Origin: Paeniroseomonas aquatica
GTDB taxonomy: Bacteria; Pseudomonadota; Alphaproteobacteria; Acetobacterales; Acetobacteraceae
Reading direction: 5' to 3'
Assembly (NCBI RefSeq): GCF_030409335.1
Contig: NZ_JAUFPN010000148.1
Coordinates: 1-64,000, forward strand
DNA length: 64,000 nt
The translations under genes were made by a program, and so were the position numbers. Shown here one piece after another: positions 16,764 through 24,343 of the stretch. The first letter of the stretch is position 1. The number at the start of each line of letters is the position of its first letter. The notes below the pieces were generated by a model. The model saw nothing but the letters and a program-made list of their open reading frames with translations, had not been told where the DNA came from and did no database searches.

Positions 16764-18107
16764 GACGGTGCGCGCCGCTGCCGCGTAGCCGACCCGCCGC
16801 GCGGGCGGCACCGCATGCCGCCCCGCGACGCGTTCCAGCAGCGTGCGCGCATCCCCGGTGAGGCCCGCCCGCATCGCCGCGCTCAGGAAGAGCTGCTCCA
16901 GCACGTCCTGCTGCGCGTGGCTGCCGCCGAGCGCGTACATCCCGCCGAGCGCCGGGCGCATCGCCGCCACCGCCCCGGCATGGTCGCCCCGGGCATGCCG
17001 CAGCACCGCCTCGCAGACCGGCAGCGCGTAGCGCGCCACCAGCGGCGCGTTGGTGCCGTGGTTGGCGCCGGCGAAGTCGCGCATGCCGGCCAGCATCCGC
17101 CGCGCCGCCTCCCAGCGCCCGGTCGCCGTCAGCGCCATCATCCAGTGCGGCAGGGTGAAGGCCGAGAGGCAGTCGCCGATCCGCGCCTCCGCCTTGTCCG
17201 CCAGCTCGACCCAGCGGTCGCCGGGATCGACGCCCTGCAGGCCGAGGCGGAACAGCATCGAGGCCGCGTTCTGCACGTCGATGTAGAGGTCGGGCTGCAT
17301 CTGCGTCACCGGGCTCGCCAGGTCGCGGAAGCGGGTGTCGTACAGGTGCAGCACCTGGTCGTGCTCGCCGCGCTCCAGGTGGTACATGGCGCGGTGCCAC
17401 CAGAGGTGATGCATCAGGTTGTTGCCGCCCTCCCAGTGCCGTTCGAGGCCGGCGACCCAGGCGATGCCCTCGCCGCGGCGGCCCTGCATCTCCAGCACAT
17501 GCGCCACGGCATGCGCGGCCCAGAGGTCACCGGGGTCGAGCTCGATCGCCGCCCGCCCCGCCGCCTCGGCCACGGTGTAGTTGCCCGCCTCCTCGTTGGC
17601 GAAGCCGCGGCAGGCCAGCACGCTGCCGAGGCCGGGGTCGCCGGTGCCCCAGTGCGGCACCAGCCCCTCCACCGCGGTCAGCATCGCATCCGCCCGGCCC
17701 ATCCAGAAGGCGCAGAAATGGTGCAGCCGGAAGGCCAGCAGATCGTGCGGATGCTCGGTGAAGATGCCGGACCAGATGGCAAGCGCCCGGTCCATCTCGC
17801 CCTCCGCCCAGGCCGCGAGCGCCGCGGCATGCGCCCGCTCCCGCGGCGTCGCCTTCTCGGTCAGCGTCGCGGCCAAGGCCGCGCTTTCGCGCGCCGCCGG
17901 CACGAAGCTCGACTTGTAGGCCAGCATGGCGAAGCTGCCCTTCAGCACGTGCAGCATGCCGCATTCGGGATCGGCCTCCAGCGCCGCCTTCAGCCGCAGC
18001 GAGGCATCGGCGCGGTACTTCAGGTAGCCGGCCATGGTGTGGTCGAAACCGGCGACCGCCTCGGCCGAGCTGGCCGTCAGGGTCAGGCCCTGGGCATCCT
18101 TCAGCAT
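16755..18107 (-). CDS. TTC38-like tetratricopeptide repeat protein
   Basis: A 450-residue cytoplasmic alpha-helical protein resembling the tetratricopeptide repeat protein 38 family. Helical pairs recur through the sequence, for example RERAHAAALAAWAEGEMDRALAIW, DPGDLWAAHAVAHVLEMQGR and NNLMHHLWWHRAMYHLERGEHD. The conserved HHLWWHRA and AHAVAHVLEM blocks are typical. The ATG at 18107 has a strong GAGGAAG ribosome site. It is the last gene of a minus operon with the CoA-transferase and M20 hydrolase, 13 bases after the latter. TTC38 proteins lie near catabolic genes in many proteobacteria, but their job is not known. Confidence 0.83.
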   Translation of the reverse strand: MLKDAQGLTLTASSAEAVAGFDHTMAGYLKYRADASLRLKAALEADPECGMLHVLKGSFAMLAYKSSFVPAARESAALAATLTEKATPRERAHAAALAAWAEGEMDRALAIWSGIFTEHPHDLLAFRLHHFCAFWMGRADAMLTAVEGLVPHWGTGDPGLGSVLACRGFANEEAGNYTVAEAAGRAAIELDPGDLWAAHAVAHVLEMQGRRGEGIAWVAGLERHWEGGNNLMHHLWWHRAMYHLERGEHDQVLHLYDTRFRDLASPVTQMQPDLYIDVQNAASMLFRLGLQGVDPGDRWVELADKAEARIGDCLSAFTLPHWMMALTATGRWEAARRMLAGMRDFAGANHGTNAPLVARYALPVCEAVLRHARGDHAGAVAAMRPALGGMYALGGSHAQQDVLEQLFLSAAMRAGLTGDARTLLERVAGRHAVPPARRVGYAAAARTVSH

Positions 18108-18120
18108 GGTCTTCCTCCCC

Positions 18121-19374
18121 TCAGGCCGCATGCTCCGCGAGGAACAGCGCCAGCACGCCGGTCGCGGCGAGCAGGTCGTCCGTTGCCATCGCCTCATGCG
18201 GATTGTGGCTGCCATTAGCGTTGCGCACCAACAGCATACCGGTCGGCACCCCGGCCGCGGCGAAATTATTGGCGTCGTGGCTGCCCGGGCTATTCAGCCG
18301 CGGCGCCGCCAGCCCCAGCTTGCCCGCGGCCCGGGCGAGGCCGGCGACGATCCCGGCCTCCATCGCCCCCGGCGCCGCAGCGCTCCGCTCGCCGAGCGCG
18401 ATGGTCACGTCCCGCGCCGCGCCGACCTCGGCGGCGATCGCCTGCAGCCGGGCTTCCAGCCGCGCCAGATGCGTCGGGTCATAGGCGCGAAGGTCGAGGC
18501 TCAGCTCGAACTGCCCCGGCACCACGGTCATCGCATGGCGGTCGGCCAGGGTGTGGAAGCGGCCGATGGTGACGGCCATCGGCCGCCCGGCGCGGTCCTC
18601 CTCCAGCCAGAGCCGTTCCAGCGCCAGGGCGAATTCCGCCCCGGCCAGGGCGGCGTCGCGGCGGAAGCGGTGCGGCAGGCCGGTATGGGCGTCCTCGCCG
18701 GAGATGCGGATGCGGGGGTGCCGGACGTTGCCCGGGTTGGCGAGGCAGATCGCCACCGCCTGCTCCGCCTCGATCAGCTGCGGCGCCTGCTCGATATGCA
18801 CTTCCAGATAGGCGCCGAGCGTCTTCGGGTCGCGCAGCGGCACCCCGTTCGCCAGCCGCGCCGGATCGCCGCCGCAGGCCGCGATGGATTGGCCCAGCGT
18901 CAGCCCGCTGCGGGCATGCGGCAGCGCGAGCGCCCCGGCCGGCAGCCGCGCCAGCAGGCTGCGGCTGCCGATCAGCCCGAGGCCGAACCACACCGCCTCC
19001 TCGCAGCGCAGCGCCAGCACCTCGATGCCGGCGCGCGGCCGGACGCCGCTGGCCTGCAGCGCCGCCACGGCTGCCAGCCCGGCGATCACCCCCGCCGCGC
19101 CGTCGAAATTGCCGCCCTGCACCACGCTGTCCAGGTGCGAGCCGACCAGGATCGGCGGCGCCTCCGGGTCAGTGCCGGGCCAGCGCATGGTCAGGTTGGC
19201 GCCGGCATCGAAGGAACAGTCGAGGTCGAGCGCCTGCGCCGCCCCGGCCAGCAGCGCCATCGCCTCGTTCTCGCCGCGGCCATAGGCCTCCCGGGTGATG
19301 CCCGGCGGATCGGCGCCGATCCGCGCCACGCCGTCGAGCAGGCTCTGCACCATCGGCCGCTGCGCGGCGATCAA
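18121..19374 (-). CDS. M20 family Zn-dependent amidohydrolase (allantoate/N-carbamoylase type)
   Basis: A 417-residue metallo-hydrolase of the AllC/AmaB group, which cleaves allantoate, ureidoglycolate or N-carbamoyl amino acids. Zinc-site motifs are present: VGSHLDSVVQGGNFDGAAGV (His and Asp), LRCEEAVWFG (the EE pair), EVHIEQAPQLI and GSHDANNFA. The TTG at 19374 overlaps the CoA-transferase stop and has GGAG 8 bases upstream, so it is preferred; an ATG at 19353 is the alternative. In a minus operon with a class III CoA-transferase and a TPR protein, divergent from a Bug receptor. Substrate unknown. Confidence 0.87.
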   Translation of the reverse strand: MIAAQRPMVQSLLDGVARIGADPPGITREAYGRGENEAMALLAGAAQALDLDCSFDAGANLTMRWPGTDPEAPPILVGSHLDSVVQGGNFDGAAGVIAGLAAVAALQASGVRPRAGIEVLALRCEEAVWFGLGLIGSRSLLARLPAGALALPHARSGLTLGQSIAACGGDPARLANGVPLRDPKTLGAYLEVHIEQAPQLIEAEQAVAICLANPGNVRHPRIRISGEDAHTGLPHRFRRDAALAGAEFALALERLWLEEDRAGRPMAVTIGRFHTLADRHAMTVVPGQFELSLDLRAYDPTHLARLEARLQAIAAEVGAARDVTIALGERSAAAPGAMEAGIVAGLARAAGKLGLAAPRLNSPGSHDANNFAAAGVPTGMLLVRNANGSHNPHEAMATDDLLAATGVLALFLAEHAA

Positions 19375-20489
19375 AGCCCCAGCTCCGCCAGCACCGCATC
19401 CGTATGCTCGCCGAGCGCCGGCGCCGGCACGCTCCAGGGCCCAAGCCCCGGCAGCTTCGGGAAGGGCATGGTCCCGAGCCCCGGCTGGGCCAGCGGCACC
19501 GCCGCGCCGACCGCCTGCACATGCGGGTCGGCCAGCCAGTCGAGCGGGGTGTTCACGAGGTCGCAGAGCATGCGGGCGGCCTTGAAGCGTGCCGCCCAGT
19601 CGGCGGCGGTGCGGGTGGCGAAGGTCTCCCGCAGGGTGGGCAGCAGCGCCTCCCGATGCTCGGCCCGGGCCGGGAAGCTGGTGAAGCGCGGGTCGCGCGC
19701 CAGCTCCGGCCGCTCCAGGATCTCGCACATGGTGATGAACTCCGGGTCGCGCAGCAGCGCCACCATCACCCAGCGGCCGTCGCTGCCCTGGTAGGTGCCG
19801 GCCGGCACATTGGCCAGCGGCGGCACCCGGCCGAGCAGCCCCTGCTCGGCGATGTTGAAGCCCATCAGTGCCGCCGCCGCCTGCATCAGCGAGACGTCCA
19901 GCACCCGCCGCTTCGGGCTGGCGCCCGCGTGCCGGTCCAGCGCCTGCTCGGCCAGCGCCGCCTGCACCGCGGCGAAGGCCGAGATGCCGGTGACCATGTC
20001 GACCATCATGACCTGCCCGGTGCGGTGCGGCACGCCGTCCATGCCCTGGTTCAGCGCCACCATGCCGCTGAAGGCCTGGGCCACGCTGTCGGTGCAGGGG
20101 CGCTCGGAATTGGGGCCCTCCTGGCCGAAGCCGGAGATGCTGAGGAAGACCACGTCGGGCTTGCCCGCTTCCGGCACCACGCCGATCCGCTTCGCCACGC
20201 CGGGGCGGAAGGCCTCCAGCATCACGTCGGCCCGGGCGGCCAGCGCGGCGAAGGCGGCGCGGCCCTTCTCCTCCTGCAGGTCCAGCATGATGCTGCGCTT
20301 GCCGCGGTTGAAGGTGACATGCATCACGCTCTGCGTGCCCTCCCGGGTCGAGAGGCCGCGAGACCAGTCGCCGGCCGGCGGCTCCACCTTCACCACGTCG
20401 GCGCCGCAGGAGGCCAGCAGGGTGGCGCAATACGGCCCGGCGATGCCCTGGCTGGCATCCAGCACGAACAGGCCCTTGTATGGTTGCAT
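19371..20489 (-). CDS. Class III (CaiB/BaiF) CoA-transferase
   Basis: A 372-residue cytoplasmic enzyme that moves CoA between carboxylic acids. The N-terminal Rossmann-like half reads VLDASQGIAGPYCATLLASCGADVVKVEPP, and the likely catalytic aspartate is D164 in VMMVDMVTG, at the position of the active Asp of formyl-CoA transferase. FRPGVAKRIG and FLSISGFGQEGP are also family marks. The ATG at 20489 has GGGGGA upstream. It is the first gene of the minus operon, 70 bp from the divergent Bug receptor, whose product may import the acid it activates. That link is inference. Confidence 0.9.
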   Translation of the reverse strand: MQPYKGLFVLDASQGIAGPYCATLLASCGADVVKVEPPAGDWSRGLSTREGTQSVMHVTFNRGKRSIMLDLQEEKGRAAFAALAARADVMLEAFRPGVAKRIGVVPEAGKPDVVFLSISGFGQEGPNSERPCTDSVAQAFSGMVALNQGMDGVPHRTGQVMMVDMVTGISAFAAVQAALAEQALDRHAGASPKRRVLDVSLMQAAAALMGFNIAEQGLLGRVPPLANVPAGTYQGSDGRWVMVALLRDPEFITMCEILERPELARDPRFTSFPARAEHREALLPTLRETFATRTAADWAARFKAARMLCDLVNTPLDWLADPHVQAVGAAVPLAQPGLGTMPFPKLPGLGPWSVPAPALGEHTDAVLAELGL

Positions 20490-20559
20490 GACGTTTCCCC
20501 CGACGGTCTGGGGGCCTATCCTGCCGGGAATGCCGATTGAGGGAAGGGACCTTCGCCAT

Positions 20560-21525
20560 ATGAGGATCACACGCCGGCTCGCCATGGCCGGACTGGTGGG
20601 GGCGCCGCTCACCCGGGCGCGCGCCCAGGATTGGCCCACGCGTCCCGTTCGTTTCGTCGTGCCCTATCCGCCGGGCGGTCCCACCGACATCCTCGGCCGC
20701 GTCGTCGCCCAGCGGCTTGCCGTAGAATTGGGCCAGCCCATGGTGGTCGAGAACCGCGCCGGCGCCTCCGGCGTCATCGGCTCGGAAGTGGTCGCCCGCG
20801 CCGCGCCGGATGGCGCCACCTTCCTCATGAACGCTTCCATCCACCTCATCATCCCGCATCTGAACAAGGCGATGCCCTTCGATGCGGTGGCGGATTTCAC
20901 CCCGGTGACCAACATGGCCATGGTGCCGCTGGTCGCGGTGGTGAACCCCGCGCTGCCGGTGCGCTCCATCGCCGAGCTGATCGCCTACCTCAAGGCCAAT
21001 CCCGGCAAGGTCTCCTACGCCTCCTCCGGCAATGCCTCGGCGCTGCACCTGGCCGGCGAGATGTTCAAGTTGATGACCGGGACCGACATGGTGCATGTCC
21101 CCTATCGCGGCGCCGGCCCGGCGATCCAGGACCTGCTCGCCGGCAACATCCAGCTGATGTTCGACAGCATCCCCTCCAGCGCCGCCGCCGTCCGCGGCGG
21201 GCTGCTGCGGCCGCTGGCGGTCACCACCGCCAGCCGCGTCGCCGCCTACCCCGAGCTGCCGACGGTGGCCGAGGCCGGAGTGCCGGGCTTCGAGATCGCC
21301 ACCTGGTACGCCATCTGGGCGCCGCCCCGCACCCCCGCGCCGATGGTCGCCCGGCTGCAGCAGGCGGTCGCCGCGGCGGTGGCGGTGCCCGAGGTGCGGG
21401 AGCGCCTGGCCGTGCTGGGGGCCGACCCGGTGGTCGATACCCCGGCGGAATTCGCCGAATTCTGCGTCCGCGAATATGCCCGCTGGGGCAAGCTGGTGCG
21501 GGACGCGCAAGTGAGGCTCGACTGA
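20560..21525 (+). CDS. Bug/TctC family tripartite tricarboxylate transporter receptor
   Basis: A 321-residue periplasmic solute-binding protein. It has a short signal peptide (RRLAMAGLVGAPLTRARAQ) and the Bug signature WPTRPVRFVVPYPPGGPTDILGRVVAQRL, then VENRAGASGVIG and VPYRGAGPAIQDLLAGNIQLMFD. Bug proteins feed carboxylates or amides to TctAB-type carriers or act as sensors. No tctAB genes are in the window. The ATG at 20560 follows a GGAAGGGA ribosome site; an ATG at 20530 is possible but would add residues before the signal peptide. Its stop overlaps the start of the oxidoreductase gene. Confidence 0.92.
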   Translation: MRITRRLAMAGLVGAPLTRARAQDWPTRPVRFVVPYPPGGPTDILGRVVAQRLAVELGQPMVVENRAGASGVIGSEVVARAAPDGATFLMNASIHLIIPHLNKAMPFDAVADFTPVTNMAMVPLVAVVNPALPVRSIAELIAYLKANPGKVSYASSGNASALHLAGEMFKLMTGTDMVHVPYRGAGPAIQDLLAGNIQLMFDSIPSSAAAVRGGLLRPLAVTTASRVAAYPELPTVAEAGVPGFEIATWYAIWAPPRTPAPMVARLQQAVAAAVAVPEVRERLAVLGADPVVDTPAEFAEFCVREYARWGKLVRDAQVRLD

Positions 21526-22529
21526 TGCGCGCCGTCGTCTGCGAGTCCTGGCGCGAATTCGACGCGCTCGAGCTCCGGGACATCCCCCCCCCGCCGCTCC
21601 GCCCCGGCAGCGTCCGGATCAGGGTGGAGGCGGCCGGCGTCTCCTTCGCCACCCAACTGGTCGTCGCCGGCAAGTACCAGCGCAAGCCGCCGCTGCCCTT
21701 CACCCCCGGCACCGAGGTCGCCGGCACGGTGCTGGAATCGGCGCCCGACGTGGCCGACCCCTTGCCCCCGGGCACCCGGGTCTTCGCCGTGCTCGACTGG
21801 GGCGGCATGGCCGAGGAGGCCGTGGCCGATGCCATCCATGTCACCGCCATCCCCGACGGGCTGCCGCTGGAGGCGGCCGTCGCCATGCCGATCAGCTACC
21901 CGACCGCCGGCTCGGCGCTGATGTGGCGGGCGCATCTCTCGCCCGGGCAATGGGTGCTGGTGCATGGCGCCGCGGCCGGCGTCGGTCTCGCCGGGGTCGA
22001 GATCGCCCGGGCGCTCGGCTGCCGGGTCATCGCCCGCTGCGGCGCGGCCAAGCGCGGCGTGCCGCTGGCCCGCGGCGCCGACCTGGTGCTGGACAGCGCC
22101 CTGCCCTTCCGCGACGCGGTGCGGGAGGCGACCGGCGGCGCCGGCGTCGCCGCCATCCTGGACACCCTCGGCGGCCCGGTCTTCGACGAGAACCTCCGCT
22201 GCCTCGGCGACGGCGGCACCATGGTGACCATCGGCTTCGCCGCCGGCGGCATCCCGCAGCTGCCGCTGAACCTGCTGCTGCTGAAGAACATCGCCGTGGC
22301 CGGGCTGAACTGGGGCACCTACATCGGCTGGTCGCCCGGCGACAACCGGGCGCTGCACGCCCCCCGCGCCCGCGCGCTCTGGGCGCAGCTGGTCGAATGG
22401 TGGGCCGCCGGCGCGCTGCGGCCGGAGGTGCATGCCGGCTTCCCCCTGGGCCAGTTCCGCGAGGCCATGGCCGAGGTCAGCAGCCGCCGGGCCAGCGGCC
22501 GGGTGGTGCTGCGGCCGGGTGGTACTTAG
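21525..22529 (+). CDS. MDR-type NADPH:quinone oxidoreductase
   Basis: A 334-residue zinc-free medium-chain dehydrogenase/reductase. The N-terminal GroES-like half has VRIRVEAAGVSFATQLVVAGKY and TPGTEVAGTVLE. The NADPH-binding half shows the nucleotide motif GAAAGVGLAGVEIARALG, then ILDTLGGPVFDENLRCLGDGG. These enzymes reduce quinones or enoyl-type double bonds; many lie next to CoA-transferases. The ATG overlaps the Bug receptor stop (TGATG), so the two are coupled. Substrate not readable. Confidence 0.88.
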   Translation: MRAVVCESWREFDALELRDIPPPPLRPGSVRIRVEAAGVSFATQLVVAGKYQRKPPLPFTPGTEVAGTVLESAPDVADPLPPGTRVFAVLDWGGMAEEAVADAIHVTAIPDGLPLEAAVAMPISYPTAGSALMWRAHLSPGQWVLVHGAAAGVGLAGVEIARALGCRVIARCGAAKRGVPLARGADLVLDSALPFRDAVREATGGAGVAAILDTLGGPVFDENLRCLGDGGTMVTIGFAAGGIPQLPLNLLLLKNIAVAGLNWGTYIGWSPGDNRALHAPRARALWAQLVEWWAAGALRPEVHAGFPLGQFREAMAEVSSRRASGRVVLRPGGT

Positions 22530-22554
22530 GTTGGGGGAGGCGTAACCTGCCGGC

Positions 22555-24009
22555 ATGACCGATGCCGGCGCGCCGCCTCCCGCGCTTCTCCCGCCCCTCA
22601 AGGCCGACCCCCGCGTCATCGCGGCCATCGTCGCCAGCGCGCTGTTCATGCAGAACCTGGACAGCGCGGCGGTCACCACCGCGCTGCCGGCGATGGCGCT
22701 GGACCTCGGCGTGGACCCGGCCCGGCTGGGCGCCGCCATCACCTCCTACCTGGTGGCGCTGACCGTCTTCATCCCGGTCTCCGGCTGGGTGGCGGACCGG
22801 TTCGGCGCCAAGCGCGTCTTCATGGCGGCCATCGCCATCTTCACCGTCGCCTCGGTGCTCTGCGGCCGGGCCAATACCGTGCCGGAGATGATCGGCGCCC
22901 GGATCTTCCAGGGCCTCGGCGGCGCCATGATGGTCCCGGTCGCCCGCCTCCTGCTGCTGCGGCAGATCCGCAAGGAGGAGATGCTGTCGGCCATGGCCTG
23001 GCTGACCATGCCGGCGATGATCGGCCCGATCAGCGGCCCGCCGCTGGGCGGCTTCCTGACCGACATGTTCGGCTGGCGCTCGGTCTTCCTCATCAACGTG
23101 CCGATCGGCATCCTCGGCTTGGCGCTGGTCGCCTGGAAGATCCCGCATGTGCCGCCGAGCGACCCTGGCCCGCCCGACCGCCGCGGACTGGTGCTGATCG
23201 GCCTGGCCCTGGCGCTGTTCATGTTCGGCCTCGAGACCATCGGCCGCCATGTCATGCCGGCCGGGATGCCGGAGGCCGGGCTGGTGCTCGGGGTGATGTT
23301 CGGCTGGGCCGCCATCCGCCACTGCCGGCAGACCCCGCGCCCGGCGCTCGACCTCTCGCTGCTGCAGATCCGCACCTTCAGCCAGGGCACGCTCTCGGGC
23401 AGCCTGTTCCGCATCGGCGCCGGGGCGACGCCCTTCCTGGTGCCTATGCTGCTGCAGGTCGGCTTCGGCAAGACGGCGTCGGAGGCGGGCCTGGTGTCCT
23501 TCGCCACCGCCCTCGGGGCGCTTGCGATGAAGCCGCTGGCCCGGCCCATCCTGCAGCGCTTCGGCTTCCGCAGCGTGCTGATCGGCACCTCGGTGCTGGC
23601 CGCCGCCGGGATCGCGGTGGCCGCCGGCTTCACCCCGGCCTGGCCGCTCTGGCTGATCTTCGCGCTGCTGGCGCTCGGCGGGCTGTTCCGCAGCCTGCAA
23701 TTCACCGCGCTGAACACGCTGTCCTTTGCCGACGTGCCGACCAGCCGGCTCTCGGCGGCCACCAGCTTCTCCGGCACCGCCCAGCAGCTCGCCCCGGCGC
23801 TCGGCGTGGTGCTGGCGACCACCAGCCTCGAGATCAGCACGACCCTGGCCGGGCACCCTATCGCCACGGTGCATGACTTCTCGATCGCCTTCCTGGTGGC
23901 GGCCGCCGTCGTCCTCGCCTCCTGCCCCTTCTTCCTGCGGCTCTCGCCGGATGCGGGGGAGGAGGTCAGCGGCCATCATTCCGGTGCGGCGAAGCAGGCC
24001 GCCGAATAG
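22555..24009 (+). CDS. DHA2 family MFS exporter (EmrB/QacA type)
   Basis: A 484-residue inner-membrane carrier with about 14 hydrophobic segments. Motif A-like VSGWVADRFGAKRVF follows the second span, the first span has NLDSAAVTTALPAMALDLG, and FQGLGGAMMVPVARLLLLR fits the DHA2 subfamily. Such carriers export drugs, lipids or metabolites using the proton gradient. GGGGGAGG lies 14 bases before the ATG, a rather long spacing. It is downstream of the Bug/oxidoreductase pair and 1 base from the convergent cupin gene. No EmrA-type adaptor lies next to it. Confidence 0.87.
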   Translation: MTDAGAPPPALLPPLKADPRVIAAIVASALFMQNLDSAAVTTALPAMALDLGVDPARLGAAITSYLVALTVFIPVSGWVADRFGAKRVFMAAIAIFTVASVLCGRANTVPEMIGARIFQGLGGAMMVPVARLLLLRQIRKEEMLSAMAWLTMPAMIGPISGPPLGGFLTDMFGWRSVFLINVPIGILGLALVAWKIPHVPPSDPGPPDRRGLVLIGLALALFMFGLETIGRHVMPAGMPEAGLVLGVMFGWAAIRHCRQTPRPALDLSLLQIRTFSQGTLSGSLFRIGAGATPFLVPMLLQVGFGKTASEAGLVSFATALGALAMKPLARPILQRFGFRSVLIGTSVLAAAGIAVAAGFTPAWPLWLIFALLALGGLFRSLQFTALNTLSFADVPTSRLSAATSFSGTAQQLAPALGVVLATTSLEISTTLAGHPIATVHDFSIAFLVAAAVVLASCPFFLRLSPDAGEEVSGHHSGAAKQAAE

Positions 24010-24010
24010 C

Positions 24011-24343
24011 TCAGTCGACGATGAAGAGCTTCGCCCCGGTGCGGGTCGAGGAACGGTGCGGGGAATCGCCGAAGTCGGAGACCTGGTAGCTCATGCCGGG
24101 CTTGAGGGTGAAGCGCCGGCCGTCCTTCAGCTCGGTCTCCAGCTCGCCCTCCAGCACCAGCAGCACATGGCCGCGGTCGCACCAGTGGTCGGCGAGGTAG
24201 CCGGCGGAATACTCCACCTGCCGCACCCGCAGGTCGCCGATGTTGAGCGTCCGCCACAGCGCCTCCCCGGTCTCGCCGGGGTGGCGGGTCGGCGCCACGC
24301 CGGTCCAGTCGGTGACGGTGAAGGGGAGCTCGGGGATCTTCAT
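24011..24343 (-). CDS. DHCW-motif cupin protein
   Basis: A 110-residue single-domain cupin. Motif 1 region reads SAGYLADHWCDRGHVLLVLEGE and motif 2 region LKPGMSYQVSDFGDSPHRS, the arrangement of the small cupins annotated as DHCW-motif proteins. The histidines and Glu could hold one metal ion. The ATG overlaps the RND pump stop (ATGA), making it the third gene of the adaptor-pump-cupin operon. Role unknown; it could sense or modify a pump substrate, but that is conjecture. Confidence 0.82.
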   Translation of the reverse strand: MKIPELPFTVTDWTGVAPTRHPGETGEALWRTLNIGDLRVRQVEYSAGYLADHWCDRGHVLLVLEGELETELKDGRRFTLKPGMSYQVSDFGDSPHRSSTRTGAKLFIVD

